A stretch of 64,000 nt of DNA from the NCBI RefSeq assembly GCF_000332975.1, contig NZ_BANR01000026.1, positions 21,887-85,886 on the forward strand. Reading direction: 5' to 3'. The notes under the pieces are model-generated. The model searched no databases, was not told the DNA's origin, and saw only the letters and a list, made by a program, of their open reading frames with translations. Of this stretch, positions 8,895-17,479 are shown piece after piece. Made by a program: the position numbers and the translations under genes. This stretch comes from Gordonia aichiensis NBRC 108223. GTDB lineage: Bacteria > Actinomycetota > Actinomycetes > Mycobacteriales > Mycobacteriaceae. How positions within the stretch are numbered: the stretch's first letter is position 1; every line of letters begins with the position of its first letter.

Positions 8895-10700
8895 TCAGAA
8901 GGGCGGGTCGCCGGTGTAGTGGTCGTTGGCGAGGCGCCAGGCGCGCGTGTCGGCGCGTGCTTGGTGGATGCGCGTTGTGTGGGCCGTGGTGAGTCGTCGG
9001 GGGATGCGTGGGTCGGGTGAACGGTCGGGTTCGTCCAGGGTGGGGAAGAGGTCGCGACCGCTGTAGGCGTTGCCGAAGAAGTGGTAGCCGTCGGGGGAGA
9101 CGAACACCGCTCGTCCCATGGGTGTCTGGTGGTCGCGCCACCCGACGGCGAAGGTCTTGTGGCGGTGATGGAAGCGGCACAGGGGCCGCAGGTTCCGACG
9201 TACCGTCAGGCCGCCGGAGGCGGGCCGGGCGCGGTTGAACGGTTCCCAGTGGTCGATGTCGGCAGCGAACACCTTGTTGGTGCAACCAGGGAACACACAG
9301 CACAGTTCACCGGCCTTGACCAAGGCGGCGAGCTTCTTGGGGATGGGGTAGCGCAGGGCTGCGCGGGCGGAGCTCTCGTGGTCGGGGTGGATGTGGTTTC
9401 GCCGGGCTTCGGCGAGGAGTGTGCGGGCGGTGTCGGCGTCGATGAGTCCGTGGCCGTCGAGAAAGGCCGGATCGTCGTCGTGGCCGAGGACCGTCGACAG
9501 GTTGATCACGATGTGGAACATCGGTCTCGGCGCTAGGGCAGCAGGGTCTGTCGGGGACTGGTTCGACGCCCTGCGTTCTGCAGTGATGTTGTCGCTGGTG
9601 TCGGCTGACTCGTCGGCTGAGTTGGTCTCGGTCTCAGTCGTAATCCCGGTCTCAGTCGCAGTCTGGGTGCGGATGGCGCGGCAGTCCGGGCAGTCGCAGG
9701 GCAGAGTCGGCAGGCCCTGAGCGAGCGCGGTGAGTGCGTCGGCGCGCTGTTGGGCGTGAGTGCGCGGGTCGTCGGTATGGACGTCGGCGATCATCGCCTC
9801 TAAGCGGGCGTCGAGAACGGCTGCGGCGCTGGCGGGTAGCTGACCGTCGATCCGCGATTGACCGGGTTCGTCGCGGTGCGGACGGATTCTGAGGTAGCGG
9901 CGGCTGGTGGCGGTGGCCCGCCGTCGGGCGGCGCCGTCGGGATCGATGCGTTCGATGACGGCCTCGACCATGGTACGAAACCTGGTCATCGACATGGGTT
10001 CTCGTGCAGAGATGGCTGTCGCGAGCGCGGTGTCGACGGGGTCGAGGTGGGCGTCGTCAACGTTGTCGGTGCGTGCGACGATCTCCTGGAAGCGGGTCAG
10101 ATCGATGCGTCCGCTGGCGAGTAATTGAGCGGTCTTGGGTACCCGGTAGCGCAGGGCGGCACCGGTTTCGATCACCCTCTTGGCCTGGGCGGGTGTCAGG
10201 CACAGAGTGGCGCCGAGTTCGGCGATCGATGTGGTCAAGCCGTCGGGCCCGAAGCGCGCCAAGGGATTCTGCCCGTTGCGAGTCAGGAGTGCGGCGAGTT
10301 GTTCAGGATCGGTGCAGCCTTCAGGGATGGGGATCTCGCCAGAGCCTATTTCGGTGTCGATGCGCTGGAGGTATTCGGCTTCGCGCTCTTCGTACAGCAG
10401 TATCGCCGCTTGCAGCATGCGGTAGTCGGCGCAGGCCTTGAGTGCGTTGGTGTGGAAGAGTACCTCGATGAGCTCGCGGGAGTAGAGCCGCTCGTCGTCG
10501 GCCAACTGTGCCAGCAGCGTCTCGACGCCTGCGGGCGCGGCTGTCCGCGCGGTCGCGGCGTCATCCAGACAGTCGTCGGCGTTGTACTCGGCGGTCATGA
10601 ACTCGTTGGCCGTGGCGGAGTCGTCGGCCGTAGTGAATTCGTTGGCCGTGGCGGATTCGTCGGCGGTGAATCCGCTGTCGCCAGGCTCGTGTGATGCCAT
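8895..10700 (-). CDS. 13E12-family protein: DUF222 plus HNH nuclease domain
   Basis: A protein of about 601 residues of the 13E12 repeat family found in many copies in mycobacteria and relatives. An Asp/Thr/Ala-rich N-terminus contains imperfect 12-residue repeats (SATANEFTTAD-type), followed by the DUF222 domain with EVLFHTNALKACADYRMLQAA, and a C-terminal HNH endonuclease-like module: CCVFPGCTNKVFAADIDHWE, then LRPLCRFHHRHK, with the CxxxC and HH metal and catalytic positions intact. ATG 10700 is chosen over an in-frame start five codons upstream because a LexA-like box ends only 3 bp before it. Several M. tuberculosis 13E12 genes belong to the SOS regulon. The biological role of the family is not established. 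Confidence 0.88.
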   Translation of the reverse strand: MASHEPGDSGFTADESATANEFTTADDSATANEFMTAEYNADDCLDDAATARTAAPAGVETLLAQLADDERLYSRELIEVLFHTNALKACADYRMLQAAILLYEEREAEYLQRIDTEIGSGEIPIPEGCTDPEQLAALLTRNGQNPLARFGPDGLTTSIAELGATLCLTPAQAKRVIETGAALRYRVPKTAQLLASGRIDLTRFQEIVARTDNVDDAHLDPVDTALATAISAREPMSMTRFRTMVEAVIERIDPDGAARRRATATSRRYLRIRPHRDEPGQSRIDGQLPASAAAVLDARLEAMIADVHTDDPRTHAQQRADALTALAQGLPTLPCDCPDCRAIRTQTATETGITTETETNSADESADTSDNITAERRASNQSPTDPAALAPRPMFHIVINLSTVLGHDDDPAFLDGHGLIDADTARTLLAEARRNHIHPDHESSARAALRYPIPKKLAALVKAGELCCVFPGCTNKVFAADIDHWEPFNRARPASGGLTVRRNLRPLCRFHHRHKTFAVGWRDHQTPMGRAVFVSPDGYHFFGNAYSGRDLFPTLDEPDRSPDPRIPRRLTTAHTTRIHQARADTRAWRLANDHYTGDPPF

Positions 10701-10703
10701 ACC

Positions 10704-10719
10704 TAGAACGTACATTCGA
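10704..10719 (-). promoter_or_regulatory. Predicted LexA (SOS) box upstream of the 13E12 gene
   Basis: On the minus strand the sequence reads TCGAATGTACGTTCTA. It matches the mycobacterial SOS consensus TCGAAC-N4-GTTCGA at 10 of 12 fixed positions. It lies 3 bp before the ATG of the DUF222/HNH gene, where it would overlap the promoter. LexA control of 13E12 genes is known in M. tuberculosis; the site here is predicted. Confidence 0.65.
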
Positions 10720-10733
10720 GGTCTGACAATCTC

Positions 10734-10764
10734 TTGACCTTCACGTTGGTTGAGGCCGCACGAT
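10734..10764 (+). promoter_or_regulatory. MerR-type promoter with 19-bp spacer
   Basis: TTGACC (10734-10739) and CACGAT (10759-10764) are separated by 19 bp, the over-long spacing typical of MerR-controlled promoters. An imperfect dyad (CCTTCA...TTGAGG, 10738-10755) sits in the spacer. The GTG of the MerR-clamp gene is 7 bp after the -10, so the mRNA is probably leaderless and the gene autoregulated. Predicted only. Confidence 0.5.
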
Positions 10765-10770
10765 GGTCGG

Positions 10771-11988
10771 GTGACTGATCCGAAACTGATGCCGATCGGT
10801 GCGTTCGCAGAACGCGTCGGGCTGACCGCAAGCGCACTACGCTTCTACGACGACGCCGACCTACTTCGTCCCGAACGAGTCGACCCGCTGACCGGCTACC
10901 GGTTATACGGGGAGTCCCAATTGCTGCCTGCCGCGCAGCTGCGCCAACTCCGCGACATCGGTATGCCGCTGCCCACGATCGCGCGCTTCTTCACCGCCGG
11001 CGCAACCGAAGCCGCTCGACTGATCGACGACCAACTGTCCACGATCGCCGCAGATGCCGACGCAGCGCGGCAGACCGCCGAGACGCTCAAGGCCTCGCTC
11101 GCTCAGGAGGCCACCGTCAGCCTCGGTATCGTGTCGGGTCCGCACTTCGCGGCGGCTGTCGACCAGATTCTGGCGACCACGGTTCAGGATCCAGAGGCCC
11201 CGGTCTTGGCCGGTGTTCGTCTGGAGGCTTCTCCCGACTCGATCTCACTCACCGCGACCGACAGGTACCGCCTTGCGACGCGCACTCTGGTACCCCGCGA
11301 AGCGCCGGTTGCGTCGTGGGCAGGAACGCTGGCCGGCGACGACCTCCGGGCCCTGACATCGAGGCTCCGTCGCAGCCCGACGGTGCGGCTGGAAGCGAGC
11401 GAGCGGAGTCTCGCAGTGCGCATGACAGACACGACTGGCCACTGCCGCCTTCTCGTCGACGACTTTCCCGACTACCGGCTCATGGTGGGATCACTCCCCG
11501 AAGTGACCCATCGCCTCAATCTCGATGCACGGCAACTGCTCACGGCGCTGGAACACTCGCCGGAGATACTCGGGCTGCGGATCACGGACCATCTACCGAG
11601 CCTGCTGCTGTCAGGCACGGACGTACCTCTCAGCGGGACCGCATCGGGCCTCGACGTGACGCTGTGGTTCGAGCTGACGACCCTGTATCCGGCAGCGAGT
11701 CACACCCTCGGCAACGACCTGATGATCGATCTGCGCGGGACCGACCAGCCGGCCACCTTCCGCTCAGCAGACGACGGCGACCTCACCACCCTCGTCATGC
11801 CCTGCCGGGCGTACGCATCCCACGAGGCCCCGTACCGCCCCACTTCCCGCTGGGGTGCGTGCGACGCGTTGGGGTGTGCGCCAAGAAGATCGGTGTCCGA
11901 GCTAGCCGCCGCCGGTGCGCGCGGCGCGTCGAATCATGTCGACGACGTCGACCCCCGGGATCGCCAATTCCAGTGCGCCAGTGGATGA
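10771..11988 (+). CDS. MerR regulator fused to a DNA sliding-clamp (DnaN)-like region
   Basis: A 405-residue protein. Residues about 7-75 are a MerR-type winged helix (MPIGAFAERVGLTASALRFY, then GYRLYGESQL), followed by a helical linker to about residue 115. The remainder resembles DNA polymerase III beta clamp: FAAAVDQI, VLAGVRLEASPDSISLTATDRYRLA is the hallmark of the middle clamp domain, and DDFPDYRLMVGSLPEVTHRLNLDARQLLTALE resembles the start of the third domain. A clamp first domain is not evident. GTG 10771 is preceded by a MerR-type promoter. Such fusions appear to recur in actinobacteria and are often labelled DNA polymerase III beta family; no function is established to my knowledge. 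A ligand-sensing role for the clamp fold is possible. The 3' end overlaps the convergent tetR gene by 87 bp. Confidence 0.82.
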   Translation: MTDPKLMPIGAFAERVGLTASALRFYDDADLLRPERVDPLTGYRLYGESQLLPAAQLRQLRDIGMPLPTIARFFTAGATEAARLIDDQLSTIAADADAARQTAETLKASLAQEATVSLGIVSGPHFAAAVDQILATTVQDPEAPVLAGVRLEASPDSISLTATDRYRLATRTLVPREAPVASWAGTLAGDDLRALTSRLRRSPTVRLEASERSLAVRMTDTTGHCRLLVDDFPDYRLMVGSLPEVTHRLNLDARQLLTALEHSPEILGLRITDHLPSLLLSGTDVPLSGTASGLDVTLWFELTTLYPAASHTLGNDLMIDLRGTDQPATFRSADDGDLTTLVMPCRAYASHEAPYRPTSRWGACDALGCAPRRSVSELAAAGARGASNHVDDVDPRDRQFQCASG

Positions 11989-12450
11989 CAGGACTGCGAG
12001 GCCGTGTATCGCTACCCAGACGGATGCGGCTACAGCCTCGGGTTCGGTTGTGCCACCCGATTTCTCGACGATCGATACCAGCCACTCGAAGAGCGGGCGC
12101 GACGAACTCCGCAGGTCTGCGCCGGAGTCCTCGAGGAGGTCGTGACGAAAGATCAGTGTGAACATCGCGGGTCGACGTCGCGCGAACTCGACGTAGGTGC
12201 GTCCGATCTCCACCAGGTCGTGGTCGGACGCACTGGCCGATGACCGGAGCTCGTCGGCCAGGTCGTGCAGGCCCACCTCGGCTATCGCTGCCAGAAGTAG
12301 ACGATGCGTTGGAAACCACCGTCGGGGCGCGCCGTGCGAGACGCCCGCACGTCTCGCGATCGCGCGTAGCCCGACGTCGGGTGAACCGGTTTCCTCGAGT
12401 AGCTCGACGCCCGCGCTTACGAGCGCAGCCCTGGTGTCTTCGACTGTCAC
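11902..12450 (-). CDS. TetR-family transcriptional regulator
   Basis: A TetR-type repressor: an N-terminal HTH (LRAIARRAGVSHGAPRRWFPTHRLLLAAIAE) and a helical ligand-binding C-terminal domain. GTG 12450 is preferred over the in-frame ATG at 12468, because with the longer start one of two palindromic operators would lie inside the coding region; the longer form adds six residues. It is divergent from the PlsC-type acyltransferase gene, which it most likely controls together with itself. The ligand is unknown; an acyl or lipid compound would fit the neighbour. Its 3' end overlaps the MerR-clamp gene. Confidence 0.85.
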   Translation of the reverse strand: MTVEDTRAALVSAGVELLEETGSPDVGLRAIARRAGVSHGAPRRWFPTHRLLLAAIAEVGLHDLADELRSSASASDHDLVEIGRTYVEFARRRPAMFTLIFRHDLLEDSGADLRSSSRPLFEWLVSIVEKSGGTTEPEAVAASVWVAIHGLAVLSSTGALELAIPGVDVVDMIRRAARTGGG

Positions 12451-12452
12451 GT

Positions 12453-12486
12453 AGACAGTGTCTCCCATGTGGTGTAGACACTGTCT
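12453..12486. promoter_or_regulatory. Twin 11-bp palindromic operators between tetR and plsC
   Basis: Two perfect palindromes, AGACAGTGTCT (12453-12463) and AGACACTGTCT (12476-12486), differ only in the central base and are 23 bp apart centre to centre. The second ends exactly at the base before the acyltransferase ATG. They are the expected type of site for the adjacent TetR protein and would shut both divergent promoters. Confidence 0.75.
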
Positions 12487-13179
12487 ATGTCTTTGTGGAC
12501 TCCCGTCGTATATCGCCTATGCCGACATCTTGTGATCGGTCCCGTGCTGTACCTCCTCGGGCGCCCGCAGGTGACGGGGCGCGAGCACATACCCCGGCGC
12601 GGACCGGTGATCCTGGCCGCAAACCATCTGGCGGTGCTGGATTCGTTCTATTTGACGCTTGCCGCACGCCGTCATGTGGCATTCCTCGCCAAGCGTGAGT
12701 ATTTCGACAGGTCGGGCATTCTCGGATGGACGCAACGGATGTTCTTCAGAGCGGTGGGGCAGATCGACGTCGACCGTCGCGGGGGAAGTGCGTCGTCGAC
12801 GGCACTGGACGCCGCAATGTCGATCCTGGCCGACGGCGGCGCGTGGGGGATTCACCCTGAGGGAACGCGATCGCCCGACGGTCGGCTCTATCGTGGTCGG
12901 ACGGGGGCCGTTCGGGTCGCGATGGAGACGTGTGCCCCATTGATACCCGTCGCGATCACGGGTACCAGACCCGGGAGTCGGCCGTGGTGGAGGCGAAGGG
13001 TGCGCATCGAGATCCTCGAACCCGTGGATCTCGAACAGTATCGCGACACCGGTGCCGACGGCGTCAGGGCTGCAACCGACGACATCATGCGAACGATCGC
13101 CATCACGACCGGACAGCAGATCGTCAATGGGTATGCGCGCGAATGGCGTTCGCACAGCGAGCGCTCCGACGCGGCGTGA
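12487..13179 (+). CDS. 1-acyl-sn-glycerol-3-phosphate acyltransferase family (PlsC-like)
   Basis: A 230-residue acyltransferase of the PlsC/LPLAT family, acting at the inner membrane on lysophosphatidic acid or a related lysolipid. The four-block signature is visible: NHLAVLDSF (the NHx4D catalytic pair), the GQIDVDR stretch, HPEGTRSPDGRLYRGRTGAV, and PLIPVAITGTRPG. The N-terminus is hydrophobic and may be a membrane anchor. It is under probable control of the divergent TetR gene. The acyl substrate cannot be read from the sequence. Confidence 0.88.
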   Translation: MSLWTPVVYRLCRHLVIGPVLYLLGRPQVTGREHIPRRGPVILAANHLAVLDSFYLTLAARRHVAFLAKREYFDRSGILGWTQRMFFRAVGQIDVDRRGGSASSTALDAAMSILADGGAWGIHPEGTRSPDGRLYRGRTGAVRVAMETCAPLIPVAITGTRPGSRPWWRRRVRIEILEPVDLEQYRDTGADGVRAATDDIMRTIAITTGQQIVNGYAREWRSHSERSDAA

Positions 13180-13257
13180 ATGCTCCCCGACGAACTCCGT
13201 CCCGCCGGCCAGATCGGCCGAGCGGGACGGCGATGATGGAGTACGACGCCTGTCGAG

Positions 13258-14019
13258 CTACACCGGCAGCTTGCGGAAGACCTTGCGCGGGACGTGACGG
13301 AGCACCGTCATGATGTAGCGGAACGTGCCGGGCACCCAGACGATTTCCTTGTTGTCGTCGACGGCTTTGATCACCGACTTCGCAACAACGTCCTTGTTCA
13401 CCGTGAGCGGTGCTTCCTTGACGTTCGCCGACAGTCGGGTCCGCACCTGGCCGGGACGGACGACGAGAACGTGCACGCCGTCGTCGGCCAGCGCCTCGCC
13501 GAGGCCGAGGTAGAAGCCGTCGAGCCCCGCCTTCGACGATCCGTAGACGAAGTTGCTGCGTCGAACACGCTCGCCTGCAACCGAACTCATCGCGACGATC
13601 TGTGCTCGACCCTGGTGCTTGAGCTTCTGACCGAGCAGCACTCCGACGCTGACCGCAGCGGTGTAGTTGATCGTGACCTCCGTGACCGCCTTGCGCTGGT
13701 CCTGCCAGACCTCTTCGTCGTCGAACTGCACACCCGCTGCGACGATCGTGAGGTCGACATCGCCTCCGGCGAAAGCCTTCTCGATGGTCTCGGGATGGGT
13801 TTCGGGCTTGGTCGCGTCGTAGTCGATGAGCTCGACCGACGTCGCGCCTGCCCTGCGCATGGTGTCTGCCGCGGCATCCGCCGTCGGATCACCGGGTACG
13901 ACGGCGAGAATGACGCGCGCGGGACCGCGCTGGAGGAACTCGGATGCGATGGCGAGTCCGATCTCGGAGCTGCCACCGAGGATCAGGATCGACTGCGGCG
14001 CATCGACAGCGTTGAACAT
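13258..14019 (-). CDS. dprE2: Decaprenylphospho-2-keto-ribose reductase DprE2
   Basis: A 253-residue short-chain dehydrogenase matching DprE2 (Rv3791, 254 residues). It reduces the 2-keto intermediate made by DprE1 to decaprenyl-phospho-arabinose, the only donor for Emb and Aft enzymes. Seen are the NAD(P)-binding [11 protein letters not shown], the SDR catalytic [21 protein letters not shown] with Ser, Tyr and Lys, and a [13 protein letters not shown] segment. An AGGAG-like ribosome site precedes the ATG. It lies 120 bp downstream of dprE1 on the same strand. Confidence 0.95.
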   Translation of the reverse strand: MFNAVDAPQSILILGGSSEIGLAIASEFLQRGPARVILAVVPGDPTADAAADTMRRAGATSVELIDYDATKPETHPETIEKAFAGGDVDLTIVAAGVQFDDEEVWQDQRKAVTEVTINYTAAVSVGVLLGQKLKHQGRAQIVAMSSVAGERVRRSNFVYGSSKAGLDGFYLGLGEALADDGVHVLVVRPGQVRTRLSANVKEAPLTVNKDVVAKSVIKAVDDNKEIVWVPGTFRYIMTVLRHVPRKVFRKLPV

Positions 14020-14139
14020 GGGTGGGATCTCCTCGAATAGGTCAGAAGGTGGTGGTGGTCTGAACGGGCGATCGGCGCCTTGGCCGCTGCTGCACCGCGA
14101 TTCGGCTGCTCGAGAGCCGGCGGGTCGATCGCCCGCGAG

Positions 14140-15585
14140 TCAGTTCAGCTCGAGTCTGCGGCCCATATCCGACAAGAACACGCCTGTCGGATCGATCTCG
14201 CGACGCTTGGCGATCCACTTGTCGATCTGTGGGTACATCTTGTGGAAGTTCTCCGCCGAGGTCCGTGAATCCTTTGCGGTGTAGAGTCGCCCGCCGATCT
14301 CCATGACCCGACGATCCATGTCGTTGAGGAACTCCGCGAGCCCTGCGCGCAGCGGGAAGTCGAGGCAGACGTTCCATCCCTCGAACGGAAACGACAGCGG
14401 CGCTTTGGGATTGCCCTTGCCGAACAGCTTGATCACGTTGAGGAAGCTGATGTGGCCGGATGCCTGGATGTCGGTGATGATCTTCTTGAACTCGTCCTCG
14501 TGGCCCTTCGGCACGATGAACTGATACTGCGTGAATCCACCGCCCTTGCCGTATGCGGTGGGACGGCCATACGCATTGTTCCAGTTCCCGATCAGATCGA
14601 GCGGATGATAGAACTGCGGCAGGCTTTCGATGATGCCGCGCTTGTTGGAACCCGTGCGGTAATAGAGTTCGCCGATCACAGAGAAGTCGAACTTGTTGTC
14701 CAGGCCCCGCGGGAAGATGTTCGGCAGTGTGACGAGCGGTTTGGGGTTGAACTTGAGCGGGTCCTTCTTGAGCTTGTCTGGCAACTCGTCGAGAGTCGCC
14801 AGATTGCCGCGACTGAACGTACCCCTGCCGAGCTTCGGGGCGGGACTGATCGTGTCGAACCAGCCGGACGCGTATTCGAAGCCGTCCTCATAGCCGTCCT
14901 CGAGATGCAGTGCGATGGTCTCGTCGAGATTGTTGGTGGTGAAGGTGTCGGCCTTGAAGTACGCCGTCTCGGTGCGCTTGAGCTTCATCTTCGCGCGCAG
15001 CACGATGCCGGTGAGACCGATGCCGCCGACCGTGCACCAGAACAGTGACCCGTCGGGATCGTCGGGAGAGCCGTCGGGCGTGAGTGTCAGGATGCGTCCG
15101 TCGGCAACCAGGAGGTGCATCTCGGTGATGTGTTCGCCGAATGCGCCGGTCACATGGTGGCTCTTGCCGTGGATGTCGTGGGCGATGGCACCGCCGATCG
15201 TCACCTGGCGGGTACCCGGCATGACGGGCACCCAGAATCCGCGCGGCACGACCGCCTTCATCAGGTGGTCGATCGACAGCCCGGCGTCGACGTCGATGAT
15301 GCCGGTGTCCTCGTCGAGCGAATAGATCCTGGTCAGCGGCGTCATGTCGACGGTCAGCCCACCGGAGTTCTGCGCCGACTCGTTGTACGAGCGGCCGAGT
15401 CCGCGCGCGATCACGCCCCGCTTGAGGTAGTCGGGCTTGTCGGCGTTGTCGTCGGCGACCCGTGCGACCGCATCGGCGATGACCTCGGGATACGGCGTCG
15501 ACAGGACGTGCCCGGTGATCGGTGTGGTCCGTGACCAGCCGGTCAGTGTGCGCGTGGTGATCGGCAGAAGCTCTTGAGTAGACAT
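14140..15585 (-). CDS. dprE1: Decaprenylphospho-beta-D-ribose 2-oxidase DprE1
   Basis: A 481-residue FAD oxidoreductase of the vanillyl-alcohol oxidase type, which oxidises decaprenyl-phospho-ribose to the 2-keto form. The FAD-binding N-terminal domain shows [16 protein letters not shown] and [21 protein letters not shown]; the C-terminal substrate domain shows [11 protein letters not shown] and [20 protein letters not shown]. The cysteine covalently attacked by benzothiazinones in M. tuberculosis (Cys387) is present here as Cys407 (codon 14365-14367). ATG 15585 is supported by homology from residue 5 on. Confidence 0.96.
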   Translation of the reverse strand: MSTQELLPITTRTLTGWSRTTPITGHVLSTPYPEVIADAVARVADDNADKPDYLKRGVIARGLGRSYNESAQNSGGLTVDMTPLTRIYSLDEDTGIIDVDAGLSIDHLMKAVVPRGFWVPVMPGTRQVTIGGAIAHDIHGKSHHVTGAFGEHITEMHLLVADGRILTLTPDGSPDDPDGSLFWCTVGGIGLTGIVLRAKMKLKRTETAYFKADTFTTNNLDETIALHLEDGYEDGFEYASGWFDTISPAPKLGRGTFSRGNLATLDELPDKLKKDPLKFNPKPLVTLPNIFPRGLDNKFDFSVIGELYYRTGSNKRGIIESLPQFYHPLDLIGNWNNAYGRPTAYGKGGGFTQYQFIVPKGHEDEFKKIITDIQASGHISFLNVIKLFGKGNPKAPLSFPFEGWNVCLDFPLRAGLAEFLNDMDRRVMEIGGRLYTAKDSRTSAENFHKMYPQIDKWIAKRREIDPTGVFLSDMGRRLELN

Positions 15586-15654
15586 CGCCAGCGATCTTAC
15601 CGCGCGGGAAACGTCACCCGATGCAGCTTCTGCGCCGCTGGCGTGAACGCCTGA

Positions 15655-17226
15655 TCAGCCACCGAGCGTGAACGCCGCGGCGTTGTGCCCGGGTATGCCG
15701 CTGACACCACCACCTCGACGTGCCGCAGCGCCCGCCAGCAACACACGCGGGTGTCGCGTTTCCACACCCCACTGCCCGACGGCCCCCGGGTCGACCGCCC
15801 AGGGCCATTGCAGGCTGCGGTGAAAGATGTTGCCGCCGGGCAGGCCGAGCGCGGCCTCGAGATCACGCGGTGTCTTGGCCTCAATACACGGATTGCCATG
15901 TGCGTCCGTGGCGATCACCGACTGAATGGGCTCTGCAAGAACGGAATTCAATGAGCTCAGGGTTGCTTCGACGGCCCGCGTTGTCGCCGACGGGGCGTCG
16001 AAGACGGCTGGTGGCATCTGGAGCCCGAACAGGGTCAAGGTGTGGCAGCCGTCGAGTTCTGGCCCGAGGATCGACCTGTCCGACAGTGTGTGACAGTAGA
16101 TTTCGCAAGGCGGAACGGTCGGTATGGTATCGAGACCCGCCTGCTGCCATGCCGCATGCAGCTGCCCGTACGACTCATTGATGTGGAATGTGCCCGCGAA
16201 CGCGGCGTCGGGGAGCACGGAGCCATCACGAAGTGCCGGGAGCCTGGTGAGCAGCATGTTGATCTTCAATTGTGCCCCGGCAGTGTCGGATTCGGTGTCG
16301 AGCGGCTCGTCGAAGCAGTCATTGACCGACTGTGGCGCGCACGCGACGTACAGCATCGAGGCGCGTGCGGTGGTCTCCCCCCGCGGTGCTGAGCGGAACT
16401 CGACGGTGCCGTCGGCAGGATCGATCCCGGTGATCTGGACCCCGGTCACGACCCGGGCGCCTGCGGCAACAGCGGCCTCGTAGAGTGTCCCCGACACCGC
16501 ACCCATCCCGCCGACCGGGACGTCCCAGTCCCCGCTGCCGCCACCGATCAGGTGGTAGAGGAAGCAGATGTTCTGGTGTAGCCGGGCGTCATGGAGATCG
16601 GCGAACGTGCCGATCAGTCCGTCGGTGGCAACGACACCCCGGACCACGTCGTCGACGAAGTAGCGTTCGATGAGTTCACCGAGGGGACGCTCGGTGAGTA
16701 GTTCCCAGATCTCCGCGAGTGATGAGTCGAGCCCTCGTACATCCGCCGCACCGGTCACGAGATCGCGCAGGTCGTCGTGACTGCGCAGGGGTTCGATGAG
16801 CGTGGGAAAGACGCGACGTGCGATCTCGCCCATCCGGCCGAAGAACCATTGCCACGAGGCGAACTCGGTGTCGTCACCGGTGATGCGTCGGAACGATTCG
16901 GCAGTCGCCTTGTCATCACCGTTGTCGACGAGGAGGCCGCGAGTGGGGTCGGTGGGCAGTGGGGTGTAGGACGAGTAGCGGCGTCGGATCAACGAGATGT
17001 CGAGGTCGAGGTCGGTGATGATCTCGCGCGGCAGCAGCGACACCAGATAGGAGTAACGAGACAGACGCGCCGGTACGCCGGGAAATGGTGTCGCGGAGAC
17101 GGTGGCACCGCCCACGTGATCGGCTCGCTCGAGAACGAGAACCCGGCGCCCGGCCCGCGCGAGATAGGTCGCTGCCGTCAGGCCGTTGTGGCCGGCGCCG
17201 ATGATGATGTCGTCGAAGCGCTCCAT
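15655..17226 (-). CDS. FAD-dependent oxidoreductase, phytoene desaturase/PYROXD2-like
   Basis: A 523-residue flavoprotein of the phytoene-dehydrogenase superfamily. The N-terminal dinucleotide-binding motif [22 protein letters not shown] and [28 protein letters not shown] fit the PYROXD2-like subgroup, and the C-terminal FAD contact is [20 protein letters not shown]. The function of these bacterial proteins is unknown; carotenoid desaturation is not supported, since no crtB or other carotenoid genes are nearby. It ends 69 bp upstream of dprE1 on the same strand and could be cotranscribed. Its promoter region holds a long inverted repeat. Confidence 0.8.
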   Translation of the reverse strand: MERFDDIIIGAGHNGLTAATYLARAGRRVLVLERADHVGGATVSATPFPGVPARLSRYSYLVSLLPREIITDLDLDISLIRRRYSSYTPLPTDPTRGLLVDNGDDKATAESFRRITGDDTEFASWQWFFGRMGEIARRVFPTLIEPLRSHDDLRDLVTGAADVRGLDSSLAEIWELLTERPLGELIERYFVDDVVRGVVATDGLIGTFADLHDARLHQNICFLYHLIGGGSGDWDVPVGGMGAVSGTLYEAAVAAGARVVTGVQITGIDPADGTVEFRSAPRGETTARASMLYVACAPQSVNDCFDEPLDTESDTAGAQLKINMLLTRLPALRDGSVLPDAAFAGTFHINESYGQLHAAWQQAGLDTIPTVPPCEIYCHTLSDRSILGPELDGCHTLTLFGLQMPPAVFDAPSATTRAVEATLSSLNSVLAEPIQSVIATDAHGNPCIEAKTPRDLEAALGLPGGNIFHRSLQWPWAVDPGAVGQWGVETRHPRVLLAGAAARRGGGVSGIPGHNAAAFTLGG

Positions 17227-17298
17227 GTACCGAGCAGACCACCGCCGCGTCGGGTTGTCGAGGGTCGAGGTGCCCGATCGGTCGTCTCCGAAGCGACA

Positions 17299-17391
17299 CT
17301 CGCCCGTTTTCAGTCAATTTCGCCGCCGCCTCGGGGTAAAAGTCCAGGTCAGATCTCGGGGTAGCTTCCAGAATGACTGAAAACGGGCGAG
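17299..17391. repeat. 18-bp perfect inverted repeat between divergent genes
   Basis: Arms CTCGCCCGTTTTCAGTCA (17299-17316) and its exact reverse complement (17374-17391) are separated by 57 bp. The structure lies in the intergenic region between the FAD oxidoreductase (start 17226) and the aldo/keto reductase (start 17480). It could be a shared regulatory site or a small MITE-like insertion; no target-site duplication is obvious. Confidence 0.85.
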
Positions 17392-17479
17392 GGGTGCGCG
17401 GGTCGCCATGGTCACGATGCGTCATCGACGCGGGTTGTTCGCCAGGCAGGATCGGCAGCCGCGACCATATCCTGAAGAC

